From assembly GCF_030272615.1 (NCBI RefSeq), contig NC_081408.1, positions 308,019,950 to 308,083,949 on the forward strand: a DNA stretch of 64,000 nt, given 5' to 3'. This document shows, piece by piece, positions 20,188 to 33,172 of this stretch. The notes under the pieces are model-generated. The model was not told where the DNA came from, did not search any database, and saw only the letters and a list, made by a program, of their open reading frames with translations. The stretch's first letter is position 1; the number at the start of each line of letters is the position of its first letter. Made by a program: the position numbers and the translations under genes. The DNA is from Cryptomeria japonica (taxonomy: Eukaryota > Streptophyta > Pinopsida > Cupressales > Cupressaceae).

Positions 20188-21536
20188 AAGTGTCCCTTTT
20201 TGGCATTTTCTTTCCATGTAGTTGCATTGTTAGATGCTACAAGTTTTCTCGCAGCTGCATATTTTCTTTTTGTTGTAGTTGTAGTCAAGATGGGACTGTG
20301 CAGTTGAATTAGTCAACTGTGCCCACATTTTTCTCCACTTTTCTTATGTATAATGGGGACCCTCATTTGTATATTTTTATCTTGATTATGCTAAGCAAAA
20401 CTCTACCAAATTTTTGCCTCATCTAAGACTTTGAGCTTTTGTTGTGAAAATTTGATCAAGCAAATAAAGAAATCGATTTTATTTGATCCCAAACTTTGTG
20501 TTGTGTTTAAAAAATTTGCTTATATGAGTTGATGTTCTTACATTCATGACTTATATATGTTCTTGAATTTCTTGATATAGGAAGTATTGTTAAGTGGATT
20601 AAAGAGTTCTTGAATTGTGAAAGTAAACTTTGTGCTCCTTGAATATTTAAGAAATTTTCTATTGTTAAGTGATTAGTAGTAGGCTTTGTATTGCTACTAT
20701 TGCTTGTAGTTTTTTAGGATTAAAGAATTATACTTGAGGACTTTGAGCTACAAGTTGAATTTCTTATCATTGTGATAATTAGTTTAGTTAGTGTTATATT
20801 TGAGAAAGACTTTGTGCTTCTTGTTTATAAAATCTTGATATAGTTTGTTGGATAAATTCGTTAATCTCCTTAAGTATCGAAGTGATAGGGAAATTGTAAC
20901 AAAGTGAAGGGAGAATACATTAACTCTGAAAAAAGAGAGTTATATGCCCAACACTAACCCGCCGATTTTAATTTCTTATTAATTAGAGAAGAGATTTTAA
21001 AGGGAACCTCCCCTTGATGAGAGGAGAGATTAATTTCTCAATATAGTTGTGAGTGAATCATATATTTTGTCATGGTATGCTAGTGACAAAATATTCACCC
21101 AACAACTCGCAGGATTGATTAACGAGTTTATATGTCCTGATAGGAGATCTCAAGGTTTTATTGTTGGATGGGGAGGTATTTTGTAGAGCATGATGCATCA
21201 TCGTACTTGGTATGCATGGGGTGCGTGTATGCTTGCACATCTATATCATGATTTACACCAAGTTGTTTATGATGGCGGAGCTAGTCTCTCATTTGGATGC
21301 ACACTGCTTTAGGTCTTGTGTTGGGAGCATATCGTTGTTACTCGACCGATACATGATAGAGTTCACGATGATGGTCAGCCATTTGTATATTTGTACTGAG
21401 GTATCATTAGTTAGCCTAAGCTAGGTAAGCTCGAGTTTTGGCGATGGGTTTTAGATTCCATGAATGCTATTATTTAGAGACCATATATTCATTGTGAGCA
21501 TTTGGTTCCATAGTTTCTATTGGGAAAGGTAAAACT
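20188..21536. other. AT-rich stretch without a gene; one perfect hairpin
   Basis: No coding sequence supported. An 11-bp perfect inverted repeat, ATATTTTGTCA (21062-21072) and its complement (21084-21094), encloses an 11-base loop. Just before the LTR at 21537, the sequence TTCTATTGGGAAAGGTAAAA resembles TTTTATTGGGCAAGGTAAAA near 26717, beyond the other LTR. The element therefore seems to have inserted into a locally repeated sequence. Confidence 0.4.
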
Positions 21537-22484
21537 TGTTGGAATCAGGGATCACTGAGAGGGGGGGTGAATCAGTGATCTATTGGTTAGCAAATTTTTA
21601 GACTTAACTTTAAACCACCAGAAGCATAAACATGAAACTGAAATGCGGGAACATAAAATAATAAACCACAAAATCATAACACTAGATTTTTACGTGGAAA
21701 CCCAAATGGGAAAAACCACTGTGGGATTTGAACCCACAATATTATTCCACTATGGCCAGTTTCAAAATAATATTATAATATGGGGAATGCATAGGCATTC
21801 ATGCACATTGCCCAGAGCTCACTGCTCAAATACAATAAGGGCTACAACCCGAAATTCTCACTGCCTTACTGATTAGTTATAATGATGAATTACAACAAAT
21901 GATCTCGAAAATAGCATCTACAATGCTTGGATGAGTTTTGATTTAAGTGCCAAATGCACTAACTGAATCACTTCTACTATTCTGCCTTGTTCACTATCTC
22001 AGTCAGTTATTGGATCAAGAATGCGCACGTGAAACTGTGCCAAAATGGTTTCTCGATTACCACTCGCTTGCATACAATCATACCATATATCAAAAAGATC
22101 ATATACACCAATCTTATATATCTGCAATCATAAAATAGATCATTGACCATGTCAGCCTGCTAATGTAACGTGTAGTCATATGTCAGCTTGACCAGATCAC
22201 CAAAGATAAATGTGGATCACTGAAACAACAAAAATATGATGTCTCTATGTCAGCTTAATCACCTCAAACATGATTCATAGCACCACAATCACTGGAAAGA
22301 TTCCAAACCAAAATTGCTTTGTTCTTCCTGAAATACCGGTTAACTGGCTACCAATTAACATCCTCTTCCGGAAATCAAGATCCATGATTATCGAATGAGA
22401 ACCTCATGAAGATTTGCCATCAATGACAACCCTAAGCCAATAATAAACCATCAGAAGCCACCATATGAGTGTCAATTGCTAACA
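21537..22484 (-). repeat. 3' LTR of the minus-strand LARD-like element, 948 bp
   Basis: Reads TGTTAGCAATTGACACTC at its start on the minus strand and ends CCCTGATTCCAACA. It aligns with 25779-26641 over most of its length with many substitutions, so the insertion is old. It contains a perfect tRNA T-arm-like hairpin on the minus strand, GTGGGTTCAAATCCCAC, at about 21720-21736, which includes a Pol III B-box match. A TGGCCATAGTGG word, similar to an A-box, lies about 13 bases upstream of it. Confidence 0.75.
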
Positions 22485-22738
22485 ATCTCCCCCTTTGGCA
22501 TTGATGGCAACACTCGTGAAAAATGGCTAAATGTTGAGAACTACACACCAGATCAAAATAATTTCTAAGGATCCCCCTTAGACAAATAATTTTGAAACCT
22601 GTAATTACACTCTTCCATACTGTACATTTTTCATCTTTTCTCTCCCCCTTTGACAAAGAATTCAAAAACCTGTAATTACACTCTTCCATACTATACATTT
22701 TTCATCCTTTCTCTCCCCCTTTGACAACAATGCCAAAG
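22485..22738 (-). repeat. Polypurine tract and 71-bp tandem repeat with extra tracts
   Basis: The minus strand shows a GGGGGAGA purine tract at 22485-22500 next to the LTR. Two further tracts lie near 22641-22654 and 22712-22725 inside a 71-bp unit repeated at 22597 and 22668 (starting ACCTGTAATTACAC on +). The element thus has three polypurine-like tracts in front of its 3' LTR. Confidence 0.7.
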
Positions 22739-22785
22739 ATGGGGTGTTGTCCAAAATTTATATACAAAGATACCTGTCAGAGACT

Positions 22786-25690
22786 TTACAAACACTTGAA
22801 GATGTCAACAAAAATGGTCTTCAAAGATCCTAGGTGAGTGCCCCACCCACTCTTCAAGTTATCAAAAACTATAATGAATGCACTAAATACAGTTGCATGA
22901 ATCTCTACTTCATTTAGATTGGATGACACAGGTTGAGCCATTGCCTTCATATAGTCTACCTTATTGCTTAACATGGTGTCTAATCGGGGGGCAATCAAGT
23001 TTCGAAGTTCACCAACTTTCCTCAAAATTTTGTCCTTGTTCGCATTGAGGATTGAGATCTAATCATTTAGGGCCAATATCTATCCTTCAACACTGTTGGT
23101 AGGAGCTACATTGAGATCAAAGGACTGTGAAATACTAGCAAGTTTGCCATGGCAAACACTTATTTGCTTGTCTATATCCACAATGAATTTGGGAAAAATT
23201 AGACAAGACTTATACAATTAACCACCTTATGTCAATGTATCTGAAATAACCTGCAGAGCTTTATTCAATCTCACTCTATCATCCTCAATCATCTTCCAGA
23301 ATGTTTGCATTCTTACATCCTTGAATCTATCCAAAGCACGTTTAGTAGCAGTCTTCTCTAAAGAATCAAAATTGGTATTTACACTATTAATCAATTGTAA
23401 TAATTTACCAGAGGGGCTAGCATTAGAATCTAATTGTACATTCGGAGCCACCTTCTGCAAAACATCGTCGAACATCAAAATGAGCTTTTTATCTTCAAAT
23501 TCAGATTTTACCAGATCTTGACTGGCTTGAGCTTGAACAACTGCAACAAGCATTAGCTTCTCGACAGGAGACATCTATCCAAGGTTAAGAGGACCATCTA
23601 GATTAATGGAGATTTGAGGTGGGGTCCCTGTGACTGCAGGAGTGTCAATTATTGGATAAACAACTCTTGTTCCCTTGTCTACCTCAGCAACCTTTACCTC
23701 CACTTTCTCAGGTTCCTTCTTCTCTGCTCCATCCCATTTATCTAGTGCACCGGTGTTGCCACTTGGTGAAGTATCATCCTTTTGTTTCTCAGGGCCTGCT
23801 GAACTATCTATCACTAATCTCAACATCAAGAGTTGTGTTCCCTTAACCTTCTGGATGTCCCTCATTCTGAGTTTCATTCTTTTGGTCACAGGAAACACCT
23901 TCTTTTTTCTTTTGGCTGAGAAGACTTAAATGCATCTTTATACAAAGGATCATTCACAATTATTTTTCTTCATATATCTTATGTCTCCTTTCTTACCTCT
24001 TCCACCCTGCCTATCATCAACCTGTTTACCCTATTTTTGCTTTAATTTCTTTCTTATTAGCTTCCTCAATGAGTCTTCTGACTTCATCTCGGGTGATACA
24101 GGTGCAAACATTTATCAACTCTCTTTCTTTCATTTCCTTATCTATTCTACTAGCAGTCAGTCTCCTTGCATCAATAATGTTGTATAGGTCTTTAGGAATG
24201 CTCTTCTCCAGCTCAATCAATGTTTTGTTAAAATTATGCAAATATAAAATAATAGCTTCTTCTACCTTTCTCTGATCTACCTCATTCATTTTTTCATAAT
24301 ACATTTCAATATTCTTCAAATTACCATCCACAATTACCTCATCAATTAATTGGTATGTTGACAATGGAGGAACAAATGTAGATTTACCTTTCTTATCACT
24401 AGATTTAGGATCTATATCAGGTTGAGTTCTGACCTGTCTGCCTCTTTTGGGTCTTCCGGTAGGGGTAGGATCAGATTTGGCTTTCTTGCTTTGCTAGGCT
24501 CCACCAGACTGCGGCTTCCTCACCACTCTTACAAATTCACCTTTCTTCTTCGCCTTGCCTGCTTCCTCATCAAATTCTGTCTTAAAGGTAAGTGGAGACA
24601 CAACAACATAAGTCCACTTAGGTTTATCCTTTTACTTCAACAATCCCTTTCTGGATGGGCTCATTCCTGAAGATGGTGTCACCGGAGTAGGGGCAGACTT
24701 GGTCTCTTTTGGTTTAACCTTGCAGGGAACTAGGTCGGCCTTAGGCTTTTTGGTTTCCTCGTTGGCCTCCATTTGATCATGTTTTTCTCTTGCCTGCTTC
24801 ACATCCTCTAGGGTGAATCCCATCTGCACTACCACTTCCTCAGCCATTTTTGAAACTTTCCTTTTTCTAGCAGGTGCAGTGAACTGTTTGTGCAATTCAA
24901 GGTCATTCTCCTTGAATGTTCCAAATCTTTCTTCTTTTGGATCAATCGATTGACTCAATAGGTGTTGAGTATATGCCTCAAGTGTGATAGAGTCAACTTC
25001 ATACCCCATGGGCATGATCCAAACTATCCTAGGCTCCACGACTTCTATTTGATATTGATCTTTATCAACCATGAAGCAAATAGTTTGCTCATACTTCTCC
25101 ACAATATCCTTAGGGATTCTTTCTTTGTTCTTCATTGCGGTTTGGAAAGATTGGAAATAACCCTAGAGAGCAGATATTCTCATTGTGGCATCTCCTATTC
25201 CCCACAATCCCTCTTTGATTTGCATTGCCACTAGTCTATCATAGGCCCATTGGACCTTTCCTTTTACACTGGGTATCTCATTCAAGAAATATAAGGCCAC
25301 ACAAATAAGAAGAGTTCCATATTTAAAAGTGTTCTTCTTGTCTTGCTTAATTTTCTTCAAATCAATCATTAGCTCAATTAGAAGAACTGTACATAGGTCA
25401 TACCTCATGTCATTCTCAAGCATCTGATATGTTGTATATATGGCAGTTCTGGAGATGAAATTGTGTCTGTTTGACTAGTAAACCTTGTATCCAACTGCCA
25501 TTGATGCAAACTTCACATCATGCTCCAGAATGCCCCTGATAGTCATTTCTTTGTTGTCGAACTTGGAACCAGTAGTTGCTATCACTGTGTTATTCAATAC
25601 TTTTCTTAGGGTAGGTACTTCATCGGTTTCACTGAGCCATGTCACAGCTCGAATTGTCTGTTTAGTGATCTTGTGAGGCCTATCAAGTCA
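22786..25690 (-). pseudogene. Long unknown reading frame inside the LARD-like element
   Basis: One minus-strand frame is followed from about 25690 to 24026, with stops near 25475, 25163, 24632 and 24495. After one frameshift it continues through 23898-23227 and 23025-22786. The N-terminal part (25690-24880) looks globular and helical. A lysine/glutamate/proline-rich stretch (24900-24400, with KPKADLVPCKVKPKETKSAP) follows, then helical segments rich in charged residues (24364-24026 and 23574-22786). No family is recognised; it is not gag, protease, RT or integrase. The layout (globular part, charged middle, helical tail) parallels 1784-3367 plus 18121-20187. It may be a structural protein of an element mobilised in trans, or a captured gene (inference). 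Confidence 0.55.
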
Positions 25691-25778
25691 CATGAACTCA
25701 TCATGGACTCGACTGAGAATATACCGGATCCACTATGCTTCATCGAACAATGGAAAATGGACGAACTACGAAAAACCC

Positions 25779-26641
25779 TTGTCCTGAAATGCAGGAACAT
25801 AAAACAATCAACCACAAAATCATAACATTGGATTTTTACGTGTAAACCCAAATCGAAAAAACCACGGTGGGATTTGAACCCACAATATTATTCCACTATG
25901 GCTAGTAGCAAAACAATATTACAATATGGGGAATGCACATGCCCATTCTGGCACACCGCCTAGAGCTCACTGCTCAAATACAATAAGGGCTACAACCCCA
26001 GAAGGCTCACTGCCTTAAGGATTGGTTACAATGATGAATTACAACAAATGAACTCCAAAATAACATCTACAATGCTTGGATGAGTTCCGGTTAAGTGCCA
26101 AATACACTGACTAAATCACTTCTGTTGTTATGCTTTGTTTTGCCCTGTTCACTGTCTCAGTCAACTATTAGATCAAGAATGTGCACGTGAAACTATGCCA
26201 AATGGATTCTCAATCACCACTCGCTTGCATACAATCATACCATATATCAAAATTATCATCTACACCGGTCTTATATATCCATAATCACAAAATAGATCAT
26301 TTACCATGTCGGCCTGCTAATGTAACGTGTAGTCATATGTCAACTTGACCGGAACACCAAAGATAAATGTGGATCACCAAAACAACAAAAAGATGATGTC
26401 TCTATGTCGGCTCAATCAACTCAAACACAATTCATAGCATCGCAATCATCGAAAAGCTTCCAGACCAAAACTATTATGTTCTTCTTGAAATACTGGTTAA
26501 CTAGCTACCGGTTAACATCCTCTTCTAGAAATCAAGATCCAAAATTGTCGGATGGGAATATCATAAAGATTTGCCATAAATGACAACCCTAAACCAATAA
26601 TAAACCATCATAAGCCACTGGATGAGTGTCAATTGCCAACA
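25779..26641 (-). repeat. 5' LTR of the LARD-like element, truncated on its inner side
   Basis: Aligns with 21639-22484 (starting GAAATGC, ending GCCAACA). The roughly 100 bp corresponding to 21537-21638 are missing where the LTR should meet the primer binding site. A deletion removed the LTR 3' end, primer site and start of the interior. The T-arm-like hairpin is conserved at about 25867-25883. Confidence 0.75.
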
Positions 26642-26879
26642 AAACCCTTGACCACCTTATAAGAGGTATTATAGGATAGGGGATCTTGAGGCATACTTGA
26701 CCTTTGGATCCATGGTTTTTATTGGGCAAGGTAAAAACCCTGACCATCTTCATTTTATAGGGTCACGAAATCAGGTATATCCTCTATATTAGCAACTCAT
26801 TTATGTCTTCAATATTTCTTTTTATAATGATAATGTGTGCAATAATCATCCATAATAACATCTACCTCATACTGATTCT

Positions 26880-27839
26880 TCCTTGCTTGTAATGCATCCA
26901 TCTGAGTAGCCATGCAATTAATAATATCCTACTTCATGTCTAAAAGTATGTTACTGATTTCCATTTGTGAAACTTCTAAAGCAAAATTAGATGTTAGTCC
27001 TCGTATGCTTGTGGTCTTCTTCATAGCTAACCTCGAATAATTTCTTGCAAGTTGGCACATATCATCCCAAGTAGATTGAGCCACATCTCTTCCTACCATA
27101 AAGTTTAAGGAATCCAAACAATTTTCATCAATCACACAAAGGAAAACATGCTTGGAGAGTCTCTATGTGGATTTTTGTGTCTAGACTTTTTCATACTAAA
27201 CATGAAGCATTCAAGATTGGCACATCTTCCTTTTGAGCCATACAGAAGATATCATCACCTTGCAAGTCTCATCCTCTGTCATGGTCTTTATATTTCTTCA
27301 AGAATAATGTTTTCATTATCCTAGATAGCCATTGCATCTCTCCCCAAGCTCACGAACCATCTCAAGGTAGAGCCCTTGAGAGTTGCAGGGAACAACTTCA
27401 ACCTATGGGCATCTGTAGTGTAGTCATAAATACAACATAAGACGTCAAACTCAAAAAGGAAAGTGTCTAGGTCCTATGTGATAAGCCCATGGAAATTTGG
27501 AAGGGTTGAAGGTGGTATGTTCTTGAGAGTAGAATTAATCTCTTGTTGGACAATGGGAAAATTAAAAGTTGGAGTCTCCTCATCTTGGTTGGAATGATGG
27601 TTTACATCTCCCATCCTAAGTCTAGGCGGGGAATTATGTGGAGTGGGATTATGGGATGAATTAGAGCCAAGCATAGATATTGGAGAGGATGGAGGTGAAT
27701 GGTATGACTGAATTTCTACCACAACTGGTGAGTTGAATTGGCTATCAATACTAGGAATGAATCTTCCACGAGAGTTAATCCTTCTATCCAAGCAAGAAGC
27801 ATAACCCTTATTCCAACACACTTGCAAATGGTTGGTCAA
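26880..27839 (-). pseudogene. Gypsy-type gag relic
   Basis: From 27839 the minus strand encodes a Ser/Pro/Asn-rich N-terminal region. A retrotransposon gag domain follows: PNFHGLIT, then DTFLFEFDVLC, KLFPATLKG and LRWFVSLG, around 27500-27320. An in-frame TAG near 27478, another near 27324 and a frameshift after it break the frame. The segment 27135-26929 (ARNYSRLAMKK) continues the gag C-terminus. No protease or pol follows before 26640, so it is a truncated relic. It is a different family from the Tat-type gag at 6446 and 35260. Confidence 0.75.
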
Positions 27840-30479
27840 GGATTTGGGGGTTTGTTTAAAATCTACTAGTCCTCTAAACTGAAAGCAATAGATCCCTTGT
27901 CTAGGAAAGCATTAGAAACTACTAAACAATCCAAATAATATCTGTATTGGGTGAAAATTAGGAATTGGAGTTTCAATTAAGATAATAAAACCACTAACAA
28001 GCCAAATTAACCCAATACATTGAAAGAGGGGCAAATCCATTAGATCTAGCCACAATCCAAATAAAGAAAGGGCTAAAACGTTGATTAGATTCATAGGTTG
28101 TTAATAGTTATCCCCTTTCTTAGTTGAAATTAGAAGGTAATTGTGAAACTAGGGTAAAACAATGAATAATCGAAGTAAATTTTTCAAAACAAACTACTAC
28201 AGATATCCCACGGAGCCACAGACTAATAACAAAGTAAAAGAAGATGTTTAGAACATGTTCCCAGAATTTTAGCCTATTTTTTCAAGACCAAGTAGTACAA
28301 ATTCATCTCGGTCCTCCAAATTTCACTCTGTTCAAAGCTGAACTTGTTTGTTGATGTCGACTTTGTTGGAATCCATGAGTACAACTCCTGATCCTGTTTC
28401 CTGCACACAAAAAGAGAGGGAAAGATGTTGTGGATAGGGTTTTGCCTTAGGTCAAACCTTAGTTTAGGAATTAACCTTAAAATTAAAATGGAAAAATGCT
28501 TTCCTTTTGAGGGAAAGGTCAGATCTGAAGTAAAATGCTTGTAATATACCTTGATGAAATTTTGTTTAATTCGCATGCAAGGGTTTTAGGATATATTATA
28601 GAATGTCTTTAAAGAAGGTTTATCACAGATTCCATCTTGAATGCATAAACTAAATTTCACTTCTTCTCCAATGCTTTACGAATGATTGACTACTTGATCA
28701 CTTGAATTGAATTAGGATCGTAATTTCACCTATGAGATTGCTTAGGGTAAGATTAGGTTTTCAAATGAGAGGGGTAAACCTCCTTTTATACTTGACTCCC
28801 CAAAAATTAGTTGAATTTTAGGAGTAGGCCGACATGGGATCGAATTACCTACTCATCTAAGATGACCATTATGAGGACCAAAAATGGGTCATATTTGAGA
28901 AGACTAGGGCACCCAACACCATGGTCCTATCAATCAGGACTCGGTCTTGGAGGGAAGGTAGAGAAGGAGATGAAAATGCAAGTTTGTGGATGGTGTGAGC
29001 AGAATTAGAATAGTCATCAGACATTGAAATCTGAAGTGCCAAGGTGAGGTCTAAGTGAGGATACAATTTACAATGCTACAATATTATAAATTGTCACCAT
29101 CCTTGACAATGATGCCAAAAATGTCATGTCTTATAATTCCACATGAGATTGGAACACAATTTCACAACAGAAAAATACTTGTCCATGTTGAGGAATCCTT
29201 CATGTCTTAGAAGACTACCTTTACTTGTCAACAAGGACTAATACAAATTGAAATGATGCAACACTTTATGTGCATTACAATCCTATCTAAGGTTGATACC
29301 CTTTGTTAATTGTAAAAAAATGCAATAAAAGAGAAGGCTAGAAAATGACCGCTAAGAATAACTATTACTGAAACAAGAACATCAAAGAATGAACATGTGC
29401 AATGTCAATAAAACATTATGCTACAAAATCTTAATCTAAAGAGCAAAGAAATAATTAACTCAACTTCTACTTAAGCAAACATGAATTAAACATTACCTAC
29501 ACACTATCTATTTTATTGCAGTTATGATTGTTGTAGGAAAAATGAATGATGGAACTGTTATGCTATAGAAAAATTATTCTAATCTAAACACTAGAAACAA
29601 TACTGACTAAGATAAACTAATGCTAAGAGTAGCTTTACCTTAAGTGGGCCTCCCTGGGTTAGCACTCATTACAAGTTCACAAGATTGATTGACTAGTTCA
29701 GGAAATCATTGCATTCTATTCATCAAAATTACCTGCTTCAAAACATAACTTGCTAGAAATATCATCAAATCATTAACCTTTTAGGTTAATCACAAGCTTA
29801 TTTATAACATTAATCTTATGACTAATTCTACAACCAACTACAGCTCGATCCCCAAATGTAGGGATATATTTATTAACTGAAATAAAAGAACCATAAACTA
29901 AAGAGGATTCCTATTAGGACTACAATTCCTAACAACATTGAAACATAATTATCAACTCAAATTAGCTCAATAGACTACTTAAAAGCATGTGCTCAAGTAG
30001 TTTAGATCATAATGAAGGACGTCCACTTATGAGTGTTTCCCTTAGATAGTGTAATTCGCTTGAAACTACTTTTAACCAAATCAACATTGGCTCTGTCCAT
30101 GGCTATAGGAGTTGACATACTGCTCAGCTATGTGAACAATCACTTCTAGCCTAAAAGAAAGTGTTGCATAACAAGTTAATACACACAAAATTGCAAACCA
30201 TACTAATTAACCATTTCCATCCATAACATACACATTCATAAGCATATATGTATTATATTAGAGTCATTAACTAAGCATATTAAAAGTGCTCAAATAAAGT
30301 CTGAATAGGTCATAATAGGTCATACTAGGACTGAGGTTCATGATGCTTACACCATAAAACTTAACTAAAGTTTGCAATGTAACAAATATAAGAAAGACAA
30401 ATTAGAGACCTATTAGGGTGTACTTGGGGCTTCCCCTTATTGTGAGGGAAGTCACACCTACTTTCTAGAATTTAATCCT
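27840..30479. other. No gene seen; probable LTR/leader remains of the gypsy relic
   Basis: AT-rich sequence with short frames only. On the minus strand, TTTTTGGCATCATTGTCAAG (29098-29117) resembles the primer-site or polypurine neighbourhood of plant LTR elements and may mark an LTR edge, but I cannot pair it with a second LTR. The remainder shows nothing I can name. Confidence 0.3.
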
Positions 30480-32292
30480 TCAGAGGCTGCAAAAAAAATT
30501 GGCTAGTTGGAAGGGTAAACTCCTTAGCAATGCTGGCAAGTTACAACTTCTTGTTTCTTCTCTTCAAGGAATACATGTTTACTTCATCTCCTTATTCAAA
30601 ATCCCTTTGAATATATAGTTGAAAAAATTAAGAAAATATAGAGGAAATTTCTGTGGATTGGGATGGAGGAGATGAAAAGTCTTGCTTTGGCTAGCTAGGA
30701 TAAATTTTGCCTCCCTAAGAAATTTGGCGACTGGGCATAAGGAAAATTAACCACCTAAACAAAGCCTTGATGGTTAACATTGCTTGAAATATTACTCTAA
30801 ATAACAAAGGTTGGGGAGCAATTATGGGTGCCAAATATCTTAATTATGATAATTTTTATAGGGTCCTCTTTAATTTTAGCTTCCCAAGTGACTCCAAGAT
30901 ATGGAATAATATCCTTAAGACCCATAGATTAATATCTACGGGCCTTGAATGGTGGGTGGGGAATGATTGTATTATTTGCTTTTTGGGATGATATATGGTT
31001 AATTGATCAACCACCTCACCCCATCTATAAAGATATTTGGGGCCAAATAGAGGTTTTTTTTGGTCCACTTGTTTTGAATTACCTTTCACATCATAGTTCT
31101 TGGAAGAACATGAGAATGTGTTGTCAAAATCAGTCCCACTTGCTACAAAAAAGCCTCTATGTTGCAACAAGTTCTCCAACAAATTAGGCTCCCCCTCTTC
31201 CCTAGGGAAGATAAATTTGTCTAGACCAAGAGTTCCAAAGGGTAATTTTTTAGTTAAATTGGCTTACAATATGTTGTTAAAGGAGGACAACAATGGTGGT
31301 TCTTGGAGGTCAGTTTGAAATTCCCAACTCCTCCCTAAGATCAACTTTTTTTGGTGAACTATGGCACATAATAAAATCTTAACCCCAGATAATATTACCA
31401 AATGTGGGTTCCAAATTCCTAATAGATGTGTTCTATATAAGTATGATGAAGAAATGGTCCCACATATCCGCTTTCATAGCACCTTCACTCACAAGGTGTG
31501 TGGGGGCATGTGTTGTAGAAGCTCCAAATTAGTTGGACTATGAAAAAAGTGCTACCTCCCCCTATCTATGATTGGATTGGCCCTTCTCACCACTCCCTCA
31601 TTATGGAATTATGGAAGCAACTACCTCCTCACCTTTGTTAGAGCCTTTGGAAATAAATAAATAATCAAATCTTTAGGGATGAAAAAAAGACCCCAGAGAA
31701 GGTGCTTTTGATTTTCTATAAGCTCTTGTAGGACAACATCTTTGTTTCTCACTAGGCTTTCTTGTCTTACCCCGCATCCCCTTTGATGCTATCCTTGCAA
31801 GGAATTTGAGTTTTCCAATTTTTTTCTCTAGGTTTGACAATTCTAAGAAGATGGTTTGGCTCGATATCAAATGGTTACCCTCTGTTTGGATGTTGAAAAC
31901 TCAATTTTTATGGGGTGCCCAAGGGTAACTTGGGTATTGCTGGGGGGAGTATAATAAGATTCCCTACTAGGACGATGGTGGTGGGTTATAGAGGAGGTAC
32001 TAGTATTAGCACTAATAATCTGGTAGAGGGCATGACTCTTCTTTGAGGGGTCAAGTTTGGCCTTTCCATTGGTATCATGCACCTCATTGTTAAGGGTGAT
32101 TCCAAACTGATTATTGAAGTTGTCAAAGTTTCTAACATTCTAGGTTGGACCTTGGAAGATATTGTCATTGATATTCATAAACTTATTATGGGTCTTGAAT
32201 TGTTCAATTTGAAACACACTTTTAGAGAAGGGAATAAGGTTGTCGACACTATGGCTACGTTGGGGCTAGCTACTAGTACTCGCTCCTTGTGA
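30480..32292 (+). pseudogene. LINE (L1-type) 3' half: RT C-terminus, zf-RVT and RNase H
   Basis: Several broken + frames in order match a plant L1 ORF2. The RT thumb region (WKGKLLSNAGKLQLL near 30510, LGIRKIN near 30730, a FSFPSDSKIWNNIL segment near 30875) is followed by a zf-RVT linker (NKILTPDNITKCGF, NRCVLYK near 31365-31440). A later RNase H C-terminus has VKGDSKLIIEVV, then FREGNKVVDTMATLGL (32083-32268). The start of ORF2 (endonuclease, most of RT) is absent, as is usual for 5'-truncated LINEs. Stops and frameshifts are frequent. I saw no clear poly(A) tail or flanking duplication. Confidence 0.75.
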
Positions 32293-33172
32293 TGCTAACG
32301 GGGCTTCAAATGCTTACCAAAAAATGTGTAAAGATTCCTCTATGAGGAGTGGAACACTAATCATAGCTATGATGGTTACAAAAATTGATGTTTGGGTTGA
32401 TCAGTTCCCTTCTCTACTTAAGTGTAGGTTGGGATGGGCCATAATGATCTATAATCTGATGTTTTATTGTTACTAATAGGGTTATTCGAATTGGATGTTC
32501 ATGTTAACTCGAATGAATATGTGATTGGCTCATCAACATTTATGAGGTGATGGGTGGGTCTCCCTAAGGATATGGATTCATTGCTAGATTGGTCATGTGG
32601 CTCCTCCGACTCAATGTGAGTCTGCTCAATGACACTAGGTGGCGTGGTGGTCTCGCATGGTGATGTGGAGCTCCATTGGATGACTTGCTAGCATGGTGCC
32701 CATTTGGTGTCACATAAAGTTGACGACTAGTCCTTACAATAAAGACAATTGTACCACCCATATATCCCAAGGGATTCAAATTTCTTTTTTATCACCATAT
32801 TTGTAACTCAACCTTTATTTATAATTATTTGATGGTGATAGTTAATGCAAGGTTTTCCTTATCCAACCCTTTTTTTGTACCGTTGGTGTTGGAAGGCATG
32901 TTTACTGATAAATGTGGATGGTACCTTGTAATATTTCTTATTATTGTAAAATGCATCTCATACCTATTTACTTTCTGGATCTTTCCTTTTTTGTTACCTA
33001 CTTGTTGGCATCTAGTGAAACGGTGAAATATTGCTAAATTTAAGATTTTTGATACCATTATGAGAATGGGGGTGACAGAGTAAGGATTGAGCCTAGTGCA
33101 CATTCTGAGTTTAAGGATGATGGAACTTATTGACACATCTATTTGGAGGGTAGGGTCTCACACTTTATTGAG
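32293..33172. other. No gene seen
   Basis: Short frames on both strands without recognisable domains. This could be the 3' tail of the LINE plus older repeat sequence. Confidence 0.3.

Larger units (their letters stand above)
21537..26641 (-). mobile_element. Decayed minus-strand LTR element with non-gag-pol interior (LARD-like)
   Basis: Two related direct repeats, 21537-22484 and 25779-26641, flank a 3.3-kb interior whose frames are on the minus strand. The left repeat has TGTTGG at one end and CCAACA-type ends, and it abuts a purine tract on the minus strand (TGCCAAAGGGGGAGAT, 22485-22500), so it is the 3' LTR. The right repeat lacks about 100 bp on its inner side, and the primer binding site is gone. 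Flanks AAACT (21532-21536) and AAACC (26642-26646) may be a decayed 5-bp duplication. The interior shows no gag, RT, RNase H or integrase but one long unknown frame. The LTR style resembles plant Ty1/copia, yet the lineage is not proven. Confidence 0.7.

Noticed and set aside
21720-21745. tRNA gene
   Set aside because: Only a T-arm-like hairpin is present. There is no acceptor stem or anticodon arm, and the A-box-like word is too close to the B-box for a normal tRNA.
29122-30456. Second LTR of the gypsy gag relic
   Set aside because: TG and CA ends can be found, but no matching partner repeat or target duplication was visible, so boundaries would be guesswork.
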